Numbered from the stretch's first letter, positions 9,432 through 18,309 are shown. The stretch is 33,293 nt of DNA from Azospirillum sp. (GCA_027483805.1 JAIXTS010000392.1:1-33293), one strand, 5' to 3'. The notes: generated by a model not told the origin, from the letters alone. Program-made: numbers and translations.

Positions 9432-9489
9432 ACTCGCCCTTCCCTCGCCATGTTTTTCGTGGCTAGTGTCGGGCCGAGGGGCGTTGCCG

Positions 9490-10869
9490 ATGGATAGAGA
9501 CATGTTTGCGGTTCCAAAGCGGATTGCCAGTGCGGCCGTAGCGTTGTTTATGTCGGCGACCCTGGCGGTGCAACCCGCCATGGCGCAGAGATCGATCAGT
9601 TTTATCCGTGACACGGAAATCGAACATATCCTGCGCGTCTATACCACACCCATCCTGCAGGTGGCGGGCATCGCGCCGGAATCGGTGACGATCGCCATGG
9701 TCAATGATGACAGTCTGAACGCCTTTGTTGCGGGCGGGCAGAACATGTTTTTCCATACCGGCTTCCTGATGGATACCACGGTGGAGGAACTGGTCGGGGT
9801 AATGGCGCACGAAACCGGTCACATTGCCGGCGGCCATCTGGCCCGCGCCGGTGACGCCATGTCGAACGCCGCCACGATCGCCAGCATCTTCACCCTGCTG
9901 GGCATGGCCGCCGCCATCGGTGCCGGCCGCACCGATGTGGGCATCGGCCTGATGGGCGGCGGGCAGGAAGCCGCCATGCGCACCTTCTTCGCCTTCACCC
10001 GCGGCCAGGAAGGGTCCGCCGACGAGGCGGCGATGCAGTATCTGGAAAAGCTGGGCTGGTCGTCCGAAGGCCTGATGAAGATGATGCAGCGGCTGGCCGG
10101 GCAGGAACTGCTGCCCGAAAGCCGGCAGGTGGAGTTTGTTCGCACCCACCCCCTGACCCGCAACCGGATCGAGGCCATCCGCAATTTCGTGGAAACGAAA
10201 TCCAAGAATAATGGCAAGCGGTTGCCGGATGAGTTTTACACCATGCATGAACGTATGGTGGCCAAGTTGCTGGGCTTCATGCGGCCGGAAGTGGCCTTGC
10301 GCCATTATTCGCCCACGGATACCGCCATTCCCGCCCGCTATGCCCGCGCCATTGCGCTTTATCAGCGGGGCAATGTGCGCGAGGCGCTGACCATCACCGA
10401 CGGCCTGATCGCGCAGGAGAAGGACAACGCCTATTTCCATGAATTAAAAGGCCAAATCCTGTTCGAGGATGGCAAGGCCGCCGACGCCGTCATGCCCTAT
10501 CGCGAATCCGTGCGGCTGGACCCGGAGTCCGGTCTGCTGCGCAATGCGCTGGGCCATGCGCTGCTGGAAGTGGGCAATGACCGCTTTCTGGACGAGGCCA
10601 TCACGCATCTGACGGCTGCGGCCCGGCTGGAACATAATTCAGCCCTGACCTGGCGATTGCTGTCATCCGCCTATAGCCGGGCCGACATGCAGCCGCAACT
10701 GGCCTATGCACGGGCGGAGGAAGCGCTGTCGCGCGGCGATATCCGGGCAGCGAAATACCATGCCGACCGGGCCGAACGCATGCTGCCAGCCGGGTCACCG
10801 GAATGGATCCGGGCCCAGGATATCCGTGTCATGGTCGAAAGCCATCCGGGGACACGGGAATATAATTGA
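9490..10869 (+). CDS. Periplasmic M48 family metalloprotease with TPR repeats (BepA-like)
   Basis: Exported zinc protease of 459 residues. A signal peptide covers about the first 36 residues, with cleavage after AMA. The catalytic motif is HETGH (residues 107-111), with the third zinc ligand probably Glu174 in QEGSAD. A hydrophobic, glycine-rich stretch (TIASIFTLLGMAAAIGAG) between them is usual for this family. From about residue 270 the chain is a TPR array (RGNVREALTI, YRESVRLDPESGLLRNALGHALLE). The architecture matches BepA/YfgC, which in other proteobacteria degrades or helps assemble outer-membrane beta-barrel proteins such as LptD. That role is inferred from the family. The ATG at 9490 has GAGGGG eight bases upstream. 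The gene is divergent from the aminotransferase. Confidence 0.93.
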   Translation: MDRDMFAVPKRIASAAVALFMSATLAVQPAMAQRSISFIRDTEIEHILRVYTTPILQVAGIAPESVTIAMVNDDSLNAFVAGGQNMFFHTGFLMDTTVEELVGVMAHETGHIAGGHLARAGDAMSNAATIASIFTLLGMAAAIGAGRTDVGIGLMGGGQEAAMRTFFAFTRGQEGSADEAAMQYLEKLGWSSEGLMKMMQRLAGQELLPESRQVEFVRTHPLTRNRIEAIRNFVETKSKNNGKRLPDEFYTMHERMVAKLLGFMRPEVALRHYSPTDTAIPARYARAIALYQRGNVREALTITDGLIAQEKDNAYFHELKGQILFEDGKAADAVMPYRESVRLDPESGLLRNALGHALLEVGNDRFLDEAITHLTAAARLEHNSALTWRLLSSAYSRADMQPQLAYARAEEALSRGDIRAAKYHADRAERMLPAGSPEWIRAQDIRVMVESHPGTREYN

Positions 10870-10877
10870 GGGGTGAT

Positions 10878-10902
10878 GCGGATGCGGGCTTACCGCATCC
10901 GC
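10878..10902. terminator. Perfect 10-bp hairpin between convergent genes
   Basis: GCGGATGCGG (10878-10887) and CCGCATCCGC (10893-10902) are perfect inverted copies around a five-base loop. The hairpin sits 8 bases after the M48 protease stop and includes the last codons of the opposing HD-GYP gene, whose stop codon uses loop bases. No T-run follows on either strand, so it is at best a non-canonical two-way terminator or a transcript-end stabiliser. Confidence 0.5.
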
Positions 10903-12488
10903 CCGCGGGACTGGCGCGCCTGGAAGAATGCGGCCACGACCCTGGGGTCGAACAGCGTGCCGGCCCCGTCCCCGATGGTTTTCAGCGCATCGGCCAGCGG
11001 CACCGCCTCACGCCATGAACGGCGGTGGGTCAGCGCGTCATAGACATCGGCCACGGCCACAATACGGGCCGCCGCCGGAATGTCGGTCCCGGACAGGCCG
11101 GCCGGATAGCCGCTGCCATCCCAGCGCTCATGATGGGCCCGCGCAATGGCCGCCCCGAAGGACAGGTAATTGCTGCCTTCCACCAGCCGGGAGGCCTTTT
11201 CCAGGATGGCGGCACCGCGTTCGCAATGCTGTTCCATCTGCTGGCGTTCCTCCGCGTCCAGACGCTGGTCCTTGCGGATCACGCTGTCGGGAACCCCAAC
11301 CATGCCGATATCATACAGCATGGCGCCCATGGTGATCTGGTCCAGGAACTCGTCATCGATGGTCGTGTCCCAGCCTTCCTGAGAGCGCAGGGCAAAGGCG
11401 ATCTCTGTCACCAGCCGGGACAGGCGCAAGCCATGGTCGCCGCCGCCATCCGGGTCTTTATATTCCGCCAGCCCGGCCAGCGCGATCACCGCCGCCTTGT
11501 GCGAGCGCTTCACCTGTTCATAGAGGTGAAGATTATCGAAGCCGATGGCGATCTTGGCGCCCAGCACCTCTGCCAGCTTGCGTTCAAGCGGATCGAGCGG
11601 GCGGCCCACATGCAGGCAGGCAGCCGCGTCGCGCCCATCGGCGGTGCGCAGCCACAATACGGCATCGCGGTCATCGAACCGGTGCTGGCGGGACCGCAGC
11701 ACATCCATGATCTTGGCGGCAAGATCGGGATCGACACTATGGCCCAGCGGCAGGCCGATACTGTCCGCATGGCGGCCGGCGGCGGCCAGGATCTGGGCAT
11801 CGGTGCGGGCATTGCCCCGCGGCACGCAGACAAGCCCATCCACCGCCGCATCCAGCACGCGCGCCAGTTCGCGCAGCACGGCTTCCGCAAACCGGTCTAT
11901 GGCCCGCAAGGCAAACAGGCTGCCCGACGCATCAATGATACGTTCCATGCCCTGCCGCGACCGGATCAGCTCGGTGATATGCTCGAACGAACGCAGCGCG
12001 GCGACCGTGGCCGTCCCCAGCTTCTGCGCCGTCAGCTCTGTCTTGGCCTTGTAATCATTGATGTCATAGCCGTGGATGACATCATCCTCCGGCGCCTGCC
12101 CGGGCTGGCCGGTACGCAGGATGATGCGGACCTGGCTGTTGCCCAGTTCATCACGGATGCGCGGAACCAGACGCAAACCCGCATCGTCGGTTTCCATCAC
12201 CACGTCCAACAGGATCATCGCGATGCCCGGATCATGGCGCAGGATGCCCAACGCCTCCTCGGCGGAATAGGCAGACAGGAACTGCACAGGCCGACCGCGA
12301 TAGGCAAATTTTTTCATGACCAGGCGCGTCATGGCATGCACTTCCGGATCGTCATCGACGATCAGGATCAGCCATGGCGGCTGCGATGCGGACAGCTCTT
12401 CGGCGACCGGAACCTCCGGCCCCTCCTCTTTGAAGAGGAATTCGTCGTCGCCCCCCGCCATCAGACCGTCGCCGCTCCTCACGATCAC
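10890..12488 (-). CDS. Response regulator with DUF3369 and degenerate HD-GYP domain
   Basis: Signalling protein of about 532 residues. An N-terminal receiver domain carries the acidic pair and phospho-acceptor block (ILIVDDDPEVH, ILLDVVMETD) and the Lys of YKAKTEL. A DUF3369 sensory domain follows (about 200-350), then an HD-GYP domain (about 360-520). HD-GYP proteins normally hydrolyse cyclic di-GMP. Here the GYP part is intact (HHERWDGSGYP), but the metal-binding HD motif reads YD: LYDIGMVGVPD where the family has LHDIGKIGIPD, so the His (position 392) and the following Lys are both replaced. Loss of activity is likely; a binding or scaffold role is my inference. The GTG at 12488 has GGCGGGA five bases upstream; ATG at 12461 is an alternative. 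A histidine kinase partner is not nearby. Confidence 0.9.
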   Translation of the reverse strand: MIVRSGDGLMAGGDDEFLFKEEGPEVPVAEELSASQPPWLILIVDDDPEVHAMTRLVMKKFAYRGRPVQFLSAYSAEEALGILRHDPGIAMILLDVVMETDDAGLRLVPRIRDELGNSQVRIILRTGQPGQAPEDDVIHGYDINDYKAKTELTAQKLGTATVAALRSFEHITELIRSRQGMERIIDASGSLFALRAIDRFAEAVLRELARVLDAAVDGLVCVPRGNARTDAQILAAAGRHADSIGLPLGHSVDPDLAAKIMDVLRSRQHRFDDRDAVLWLRTADGRDAAACLHVGRPLDPLERKLAEVLGAKIAIGFDNLHLYEQVKRSHKAAVIALAGLAEYKDPDGGGDHGLRLSRLVTEIAFALRSQEGWDTTIDDEFLDQITMGAMLYDIGMVGVPDSVIRKDQRLDAEERQQMEQHCERGAAILEKASRLVEGSNYLSFGAAIARAHHERWDGSGYPAGLSGTDIPAAARIVAVADVYDALTHRRSWREAVPLADALKTIGDGAGTLFDPRVVAAFFQARQSRGRMR

Positions 12489-12698
12489 ATTCCCGCCTTT
12501 CCCGTTATCCGGGATTGATGCAATGAGTCCCAAGTTGACACATTGCGATTGGCAGTACCAATGCACACTTACGTATCTCGGCATAGCTCGCGCCCGTAGG
12601 CAAGCCCCTTGAAAACAGCCTCAACATTCCGCGTCGCGGTTGCGTATGCCGCAATGCCGGTCCATGGTGCGGGCAATCATTCACTGGATGTGTGAACC

Positions 12699-13472
12699 AT
12701 GGTCCTTGATCTTCCCGTTTCCGGCCGCTTCCGTCTCCTGCTTGCGGCCATCGCTGTTTCGGCCACCCTGCCCGTCCTGCCGGTCGCCGCCGCCGACAAG
12801 CCCCTGGACAAGGCAGCCGTGGAACAGATCGTCCGCGATTATCTTCTGACCCATCCGGAAATTCTGCTGGAAGCCATGGAGGCGCTGGAGAAGAAACAGC
12901 AGGCCGAGGGTGAGAAAGCCACGCTGGAGGCGCTGAAATCGAATCGGCAGGCGCTGGAACAGGCCGCCCTGTCGCCCGTCGGCGGCAATCCCAAGGGTGA
13001 CGTCACCCTGGTCGAGTTCTTCGATTACAATTGCGGTTACTGCAAGCGCACCCATCCAGAGCGCAGCGCCGCCGTCAAGGGCGATGGCAAGGTCCGCGTC
13101 ATCTACAAGGAATTCCCTATTCTGGCGCCGTCGTCCAAGGAAGCCGCCAAGGCTGCGTTGGCGGCTAACAATCAGGGCAAGTACGAGGCGTTCCACACCG
13201 TGCTGATGACCCATGAGGGCCGCCTGGACAGCGACGCCATCCGTGCCGCCGCCAAGCAGGTGGGCCTGGATATGAAGAAGCTGGAACAGGACATGGGCGA
13301 TCCCGCCATTGAGGCGGAGATCAAGGCCAACATGGAATTGGCCCAGAAGCTGGGCATCCGGGGCACCCCCGGCTTCGTTATCGGTGACACGGTCGTGCCG
13401 GGCGCCATCGAGACAGAACAGTTCATCGCCCTGTTCAATGCCACCCGCGCCGCCCGGAAAGCCGGCGGCTGA
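12699..13472 (+). CDS. DsbA family thiol:disulfide oxidoreductase (ScsC/Com1-like)
   Basis: Periplasmic thioredoxin-fold protein of 257 residues. A signal peptide ends near residue 32 (VAAA). Residues 35-90 form a charged helical segment (YLLTHPEILLEAMEALEKKQQ) like the N-terminal oligomerisation region of ScsC proteins, in which it builds trimers with disulfide isomerase activity. The catalytic pair is C112-G-Y-C115 in VEFFDYNCGYC, and the cis-proline loop is GIRGTPGF. The extra helical N-terminus and the CGYC pair point to the ScsC/Com1 branch rather than to classical DsbA (CPHC). Whether it oxidises, isomerises or reduces substrates cannot be read from sequence. The ATG at 12699 is the first one ahead of the signal peptide. 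No DsbB or DsbD partner lies in the window. Confidence 0.93.
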   Translation: MVLDLPVSGRFRLLLAAIAVSATLPVLPVAAADKPLDKAAVEQIVRDYLLTHPEILLEAMEALEKKQQAEGEKATLEALKSNRQALEQAALSPVGGNPKGDVTLVEFFDYNCGYCKRTHPERSAAVKGDGKVRVIYKEFPILAPSSKEAAKAALAANNQGKYEAFHTVLMTHEGRLDSDAIRAAAKQVGLDMKKLEQDMGDPAIEAEIKANMELAQKLGIRGTPGFVIGDTVVPGAIETEQFIALFNATRAARKAGG

Positions 13473-14308
13473 GGGCCGCTGTCCAATCGCTGCCTGTCCG
13501 GTCTGCGCTTGGCCCGATTCCTACCCGCGGGAAATACCGCTTCGACCACTGCGATTCGTCACATGATCGCGAGAGCAGGGGCCATTTCCAGGCCCAGCCG
13601 GCCCGAAGCGGCCCATCGGATGCTGTCCAGGCCGGCATTACACCGGCGGGGAAGGAACGGGCCCATGACATGCGTGAATGCCGGGACGTCATCCTGATGG
13701 TCCGTGTGGCGGGGGGCGATCAACGGCTGCTGCGGTATGATGCGCAGCAGGCGGTGGACCCGCGGTTCCCGGATCGCGCCAACAGCGGTGGTGATGCGGT
13801 CACCTGGCTGCCGCGTCATTCAAGGCTGCTGGCGGGCAATAACCTGATCCGGCCCGTGCCGTCGGGGTTAGGTACCGATCAAAGGGTCGGGAAATGGGAA
13901 CCACGACCCTGAAAACCTTTGATTTCAAATTGCTGGTAAGTGGTCATGCGACGGCGCTGCAAGTTGACGAGGCGCCGGATCACCGTTGCACCATGATCGC
14001 GGAGCCCACGGGTCAAGGCAGCGCCCTGGCGACGGACGGCCTTGGCCTGGACAATGTTCAAAACAGGGTCGACAGGTCAAGCAAAGGCGCTGGACTTAAT
14101 GGGTGCCAATCCTGGCCGGTCGCGGTCATTCTACCAATACTGGTCTAAGCCCAGCACCGCCAGCGCCTGTAAAGTGGCCAAGGGAGGCTCGACCTTATAG
14201 GGAGAGGGTGGATCACCTTCCGTTACGTCATGTCGATGACCATTGCCCCGGCGGCTGACCATGTTATAACCCCCCGGCTTTTGGTGATCATTAAAAGGGA
14301 CGGCCGAC
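13473..14308. other. Long stretch without a convincing gene; possible decayed ORF
   Basis: About 840 bases between the DsbA-like gene and aroQ. The plus-strand frame ending at 13912 is open from upstream of 13560 and has GC-rich third positions like real genes as far as about 13860, but it has no start codon before ATG 13670 and no clear ribosome site. The 80-residue product (from 13670) resembles nothing I recognise. From about 13880 the base composition changes and the frames break up. This is best read as a gene remnant or an untranslated regulatory stretch. I find no tRNA-like cloverleaf in it. Confidence 0.35.
14243..14270 (+). promoter_or_regulatory. Candidate sigma-70 promoter for aroQ-accB-accC
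   Basis: TTGCCC at 14243-14248 and TATAAC at 14265-14270 are separated by 16 bases, a good housekeeping-type promoter. Transcription would start near 14277, leaving a leader of about 30 bases before the TTG start of aroQ. Confidence 0.5.
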
Positions 14309-14767
14309 TTGGCCCAACAGCCTTCGATCCTTATCCTCAACGGGCCGAACCTGAACATGCTCGGCACCCGCGAGCCCCATATCTATGGGGCGGAGACACT
14401 GGCCGATGTCGAGGCCCTTTGCCGTGCCGAAGGGGCGCGCCTGGGGCTGGAGATCGATTTCCGTCAGTCGAACCATGAGGGCGAACTGGTTACCTGGATC
14501 CAGCAGGCCCGTGGGAACCGGTCCGCCATCCTCTTGAACGCCGGAGCCTATACGCACACCTCTGTGGCCATACTGGACGCGCTGACGGCGGTTGACCTGC
14601 CGGTCATCGAGGTGCATCTGAGCAACATCTTCCGTCGCGAACCGTTCAGACATCATTCATATGTCTCGATGGCCGCGCGGGGGGTCATATGTGGCCTGGG
14701 TTCCCAAGGCTATGTCCTGGCGCTGCAGGCGGCTGATCGCCTGGTCCGCGCCAAGGCCCAGTCCTGA
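14309..14767 (+). CDS. aroQ: 3-dehydroquinate dehydratase, type II
   Basis: Third step of the shikimate pathway: trans-dehydration of 3-dehydroquinate to 3-dehydroshikimate by a dodecameric cytoplasmic enzyme. The 152-residue length is standard. Marks are [17 protein letters not shown] with the lid arginine (R21) and catalytic Tyr26, the substrate-binding NAGAYTHTS (near residues 77-85), catalytic His103 in EVHLSN, and [11 protein letters not shown]. It starts with TTG at 14309, supported by AAAGGGA eight bases upstream and by the conserved N-terminus. It is the first gene of an aroQ-accB-accC unit, an order common in proteobacteria, with 34 bases to accB. Confidence 0.97.
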   Translation: MAQQPSILILNGPNLNMLGTREPHIYGAETLADVEALCRAEGARLGLEIDFRQSNHEGELVTWIQQARGNRSAILLNAGAYTHTSVAILDALTAVDLPVIEVHLSNIFRREPFRHHSYVSMAARGVICGLGSQGYVLALQAADRLVRAKAQS

Positions 14768-14801
14768 AACCCACGGTCCCTTTCAAAAGGTTGAGAATAC
14801 C

Positions 14802-15272
14802 ATGTCGAGCTTCGATCTGGATGCCAAGTTCGTTCGCACCATGGCCAAACTCCTGGAGGAGACGGGCCTGACGGAAATGGAATATTCGGAAGGCGAGCGC
14901 CGTATCCGGCTGAGCCGCGCCGCGCCGCCGCCCCCGATGGGCTATGCCCCGGCCTATGCGCCCGCTCCGGCGGCGCCGGTTGCGGCCGCGCCTGCTGCGG
15001 CCGCGCCTGCCGCCGTTGCCGTCGCCCCGGCACAGCATCCCGGTGCCGTGAAGTCGCCGATGGTCGGCACCGCCTATCTGGCGTCCGAACCCAGCGCCCC
15101 GCCCTTCGTGAAGGAAGGCGATATCGTCAAGGCCGGCCAGACTATCCTGATCATCGAAGCCATGAAGGTCATGAACCCGATCAAGGCGCCGAAGGGCGGC
15201 ACCGTGACCCAGATCCTGGTCGCCAATGCTCAGCCGGTCGAATTCGGCCAGCCGCTCCTGATCGTTGAGTGA
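14802..15272 (+). CDS. accB: Biotin carboxyl carrier protein of acetyl-CoA carboxylase
   Basis: Carries the biotin that shuttles carboxyl groups between biotin carboxylase and carboxyltransferase in the first committed step of fatty-acid synthesis. It has 156 residues: an N-terminal helical segment (1-45), a mobile Ala/Pro-rich linker (46-85) and the biotinyl domain (about 80-156). Biotin attaches to Lys122 in EAMKVMN. The acyl-carrier thumb region preceding it (LASEPSAPPFVKEGD) is present. The ATG at 14802 follows AAAAGG at a somewhat long spacing. Its end lies seven bases before the start of accC. Confidence 0.98.
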   Translation: MSSFDLDAKFVRTMAKLLEETGLTEMEYSEGERRIRLSRAAPPPPMGYAPAYAPAPAAPVAAAPAAAAPAAVAVAPAQHPGAVKSPMVGTAYLASEPSAPPFVKEGDIVKAGQTILIIEAMKVMNPIKAPKGGTVTQILVANAQPVEFGQPLLIVE

Positions 15273-15279
15273 TCGTCCC

Positions 15280-16650
15280 ATGACGGTGAAATCCCAGGAC
15301 GGGCTGTTCGAAAAAGTCTTGATCGCCAATCGCGGTGAGATCGCTCTGCGCATCCACCGCGCCTGCCGCGAGATGGGCATCAAGACGGTGGCCGTGCATT
15401 CCACGGCCGATGCCGACGCCATGCATGTGCGTCTGGCCGACGAAAGCGTCTGTATCGGCCCGCCGGCCGCCAAGGACAGTTACCTCAACATCCCGGCGAT
15501 CCTGTCGGCGGCGACTATCACGGGCGCTGACGCCATTCATCCCGGCATCGGGTTCATGGCGGAGAACGCGCAGTTCGCCGATATGGTGATCGAGCATGGT
15601 TTCGCCTGGATCGGGCCGACGCCCGAACATATCCGCATCATGGGCGACAAGGTCACTGCCAAGAAGACGGTGATCGCGCGCGGCCTGCCCTGCGTGCCGG
15701 GTTCCGACGGTCCGGTGGACAGTTTCGAAACGGCGGCCAATGTCGCCGATCAGATCGGCTATCCCGTCCTGATCAAGGCGGCGGCCGGCGGCGGCGGCAA
15801 GGGCATGAAGGTCGCCTTCAGCCGTGAGGAGCTGAAGGAAGCCTATTCCCTGGCCCGTGGCGAGGCACGCGCCGCCTTCGGCAATGACGAGGTGTATCTG
15901 GAAAAATACCTCGCCAATCCGCGCCATATCGAGGTGCAGCTGCTGGGCGATCACCATGGCAATGTGGTGCATTTCGGCGAACGCGACTGCTCCGTCCAGC
16001 GCCGCCACCAGAAGGTGGTGGAAGAGGCCCCGTCGCCCGCGCTGAACGCGGAAGAGCGGGAAAAGGTCGGTTCCCTGGCCGCCCGCACGGCCAAGCTGCT
16101 GGGCTATCGCGGTGTGGGAACCATGGAGTTCCTTTATGAGAACGGGCAGTTCTATTTCATCGAAATGAACACCCGTTTGCAGATCGAGCACACGATCACG
16201 GAAATGATCACGGGCGTCGATCTGGTGCGGGAGCAGATCCGCGTCGCCACCGGTGCGCCGTTGGGCTACACGCAACAGGATATCCGCTTCCACGGCCATT
16301 CGATCGAATGCCGGATCAATGCCGAACATCCCGAAACCTTCATGCCGTCGCCGGGCCAGATCAAGCAGTACCATGCGCCGGGCGGCCTGGGCGTGCGCGT
16401 CGACAGCGCGCTGTATGACGGTTACCGCGTGCCGCCCTATTACGACAGCATGATCGCCAAGCTGATCGTCCATGGCAACACGCGCAATGAATGCCTGATG
16501 CGCCTGCGCCGCGCTCTGGAGGAGTTTGTCATCTCCGGTGTCGACACCTCCATCCCGCTGCACCAGAAGATCATCGCGGAGCCGGATTTCATCAACGGCG
16601 ACTATGATATCAAGTGGATGGAAGCCTGGATGAAGCGCCAGCAGGGCTGA
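15280..16650 (+). CDS. accC: Biotin carboxylase subunit of acetyl-CoA carboxylase
   Basis: ATP-dependent carboxylation of biotin on AccB, the first half-reaction of acetyl-CoA carboxylase. It has 456 residues, with an N-terminal Rossmann-like domain (KVLIANRGEIALRI), an ATP-grasp domain with the glycine loop KAAAGGGGKGMK and RDCSVQRRHQKVVEEAPSP, the active-site FIEMNTRLQIEH segment, and a C-terminal domain with ECRINAE. The RLQIEHTITE segment is a small variation on the common RLQVEHPVTE. I prefer the ATG at 15280; a TTG at 15265 would overlap accB by eight bases, and neither has a clear ribosome site, which fits translational coupling to accB. A strong terminator follows. Confidence 0.98.
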   Translation: MTVKSQDGLFEKVLIANRGEIALRIHRACREMGIKTVAVHSTADADAMHVRLADESVCIGPPAAKDSYLNIPAILSAATITGADAIHPGIGFMAENAQFADMVIEHGFAWIGPTPEHIRIMGDKVTAKKTVIARGLPCVPGSDGPVDSFETAANVADQIGYPVLIKAAAGGGGKGMKVAFSREELKEAYSLARGEARAAFGNDEVYLEKYLANPRHIEVQLLGDHHGNVVHFGERDCSVQRRHQKVVEEAPSPALNAEEREKVGSLAARTAKLLGYRGVGTMEFLYENGQFYFIEMNTRLQIEHTITEMITGVDLVREQIRVATGAPLGYTQQDIRFHGHSIECRINAEHPETFMPSPGQIKQYHAPGGLGVRVDSALYDGYRVPPYYDSMIAKLIVHGNTRNECLMRLRRALEEFVISGVDTSIPLHQKIIAEPDFINGDYDIKWMEAWMKRQQG

Positions 16651-16674
16651 CCTTCCCCTTGTTTCGTACAGCGA

Positions 16675-16711
16675 AAAACGCCCCCGGTGGTTCGCCCGCC
16701 GGGGGCGTTTT
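16675..16711. terminator. Strong bidirectional rho-independent terminator
   Basis: A 13-base arm at 16675-16687 (AAAA, then CGCCCCCGG) is perfectly complementary to the arm at 16699-16711 (CCGGGGGCG, then TTTT). The loop is 11 bases. The A-run and T-run flank the GC stem, so it can end transcription from accC and from the convergent methyltransferase gene, whose stop codon touches the hairpin. Confidence 0.93.
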
Positions 16712-17991
16712 CATGCCGGCTTTCGGGTCAGCACGATCCAGCCGGGCACCGGGTTGCCCCGGTCGATACGGGTGCTGTGGGGCGCAAGGTGGACCAGCGT
16801 CAGGCCTGCGGCCTGCACCGTCTGCTTTATATGGGCCTCACCATGGGCAAAGCGCCGCCCCTCATGCAGGGCGAAACCGTCGCCTTGCGCGCGTTCACAG
16901 GTGAAGGCAAAACGGCCACCGGGCCGTAAGGTGACCGAAGCCGCCGCCATGACCGGGTGCAGATCACCGACATAGACCAGCACATCCGCCGCCAGCACCA
17001 GATCGAACGCGTCGGGTCGCGCGGCCATGCTGTCCACCAGTTCGCCGACCCACAGCGCATCATAGACGGCGCGGGCCTGGGCCTTTTCCACCATGCGCGG
17101 CGACAGGTCGAAACCGGCCAGATAATCCGCGCGGTCGCGGACCGCCACCCCGGCCAGCCCCGTGCCACAGCCGGCATCCAGCACCCGGCCCCCGGCGGGC
17201 ACCTGCTGGTCCAGCAGCAGCTGGCGCAGGGCCTGCGGCGCGTCATAGCGCAGCTTGCCCACCAGTTCCCGGTCAAACCGGTCGGCATAGGTATCGAACA
17301 GGGCGCGGACAAAGGCCGGCGGCAGGCTGGTCTGCCGGCCTGCCTCTGCCAGGCCCGCCAGCAGCGGGGCCGCACCCGCCGGGTCGGCCTCGTCCAGGTC
17401 CAGTGCTGCCTGCCACGCCTTGGCCGCCTTTTCCGGTTCCCCCAGATGCTGCCAGGCCCGACCCAGGGCGACCCAGCCGGCGGGCTGTGCCGGGTCGGCG
17501 GGATGGGCGTGGCGCAGGGCGGCGTCCAGCATCTCCACCGCCGCCAGCGCCTCATCCGCATCAACCAGCACCAGGGCGGTGGCGGTCATGATGGACAGAT
17601 CGGCCGGCGCCAGGAACCGGGCTTCGCGCGCATGGGCCAGGGCCGCCTCCCGGTCGCCCGCATCCAGGGTCAGGCGCGCCATGGATGCCTGTCCCGCCGC
17701 ATCGCCCGGCTGCCTTGTCAGCAGGGCGCGGCAGGCCAGCAATGCCGCCTCCCGCCGCCCCGCCGCCATCAGGGCCGTGACCAGCGCCCGGTGCCAGGGC
17801 GTGTGGCCAGGGTCCGCCGCCAGGGCCTGTGACAGGGCCTCCGCCGCGTCCGCCGCCTGGCCATCCTCCAGCAGCAATTCGCCCAGCAAACCCGCCGCCT
17901 CCGCCCCTTCCGCGCTGCGCAGGCAGGCCATGGCGCCCGCCCGGTCCTGGCAATCCAGCAATTCATAGGCGCGGGTGATGGCATCGGACAT
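16711..17991 (-). CDS. TPR-containing class I SAM-dependent methyltransferase
   Basis: Protein of 426 residues in two parts. Residues 1-210 are a run of TPR-like helices (AGLLGELLLEDGQAADAAEALSQALAADPGH and similar repeats). Residues 220-426 are a class I methyltransferase with the SAM-binding VLDAGCGTGLAG, the acidic end of strand 2 (AGFDLSPRMV) and DLVLAADVLVYVGD. This matches the family of predicted methyltransferases with TPR repeats (COG4976-like). The substrate is unknown. The ATG at 17991 has AGGA six bases upstream. No signal peptide is visible, so it is cytoplasmic. It appears to be a single-gene unit, ending in the shared terminator. Confidence 0.88.
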   Translation of the reverse strand: MSDAITRAYELLDCQDRAGAMACLRSAEGAEAAGLLGELLLEDGQAADAAEALSQALAADPGHTPWHRALVTALMAAGRREAALLACRALLTRQPGDAAGQASMARLTLDAGDREAALAHAREARFLAPADLSIMTATALVLVDADEALAAVEMLDAALRHAHPADPAQPAGWVALGRAWQHLGEPEKAAKAWQAALDLDEADPAGAAPLLAGLAEAGRQTSLPPAFVRALFDTYADRFDRELVGKLRYDAPQALRQLLLDQQVPAGGRVLDAGCGTGLAGVAVRDRADYLAGFDLSPRMVEKAQARAVYDALWVGELVDSMAARPDAFDLVLAADVLVYVGDLHPVMAAASVTLRPGGRFAFTCERAQGDGFALHEGRRFAHGEAHIKQTVQAAGLTLVHLAPHSTRIDRGNPVPGWIVLTRKPA

Positions 17992-18309
17992 GGCGAATCC
18001 TGGTCTTTGACGGGGGGCAACAGGGGCGTCGAAACGGCGCTATAGCATGTTCCGGGGTTCCTGGCAGGGGCCGCAGACAGCAAAAAATCCCGCTTATGTG
18101 ACAAAGTCGCATCAACTTGGACGATTCTTGGTTGACCCAATGCGTCAATTCTGGGATTGCTATGCGGCCGGTGCATGAAGCCGGTGACTTTGAGGGAGCG
18201 GCCACCGCATTTGAGTAACGGTGGTCTGATTGCAGGACCCGCACGGAAAGCGGGACAAACCGGCGGGGAGACCCGTCATGGATAACCGGAACCAGAAGGG
18301 ACGATTGAG
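17992..18309. other. Intergenic region before the transglycosylase gene
   Basis: About 320 bases between divergent genes. It contains TTGAC-N7-GTCAA and, near its end, a short leader ORF (both listed separately). Nothing else with coding character is visible. Confidence 0.45.
18132..18148. promoter_or_regulatory. TTGAC-N7-GTCAA inverted repeat, possible operator or -35 region
   Basis: TTGAC (18132-18136) and GTCAA (18144-18148) are perfect inverted halves. The left half could also be a -35 element (TTGACC), with GATTGC 17 bases further on as a poor -10. It lies about 165 bases before the transglycosylase start. The regulator is unknown. Confidence 0.35.

Noticed and set aside
9226-9489. N-terminal extension of the M48 protease
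   Set aside because: It overlaps the aminotransferase coding region on the other strand and displaces the signal peptide; ATG 9490 has GAGGGG upstream.
11025-12518. 497-codon plus-strand open frame
   Set aside because: Antisense to the well-supported HD-GYP regulator; no domain and no ribosome site.
13879-14061. 60-codon minus-strand ORF containing a short Gln/Phe-rich end
   Set aside because: No ribosome site, no similarity I recognise and mixed codon character; treated as part of the gene-poor stretch.
15181-16563. 460-codon minus-strand open frame
   Set aside because: Antisense to accC and the end of accB; no conserved features.
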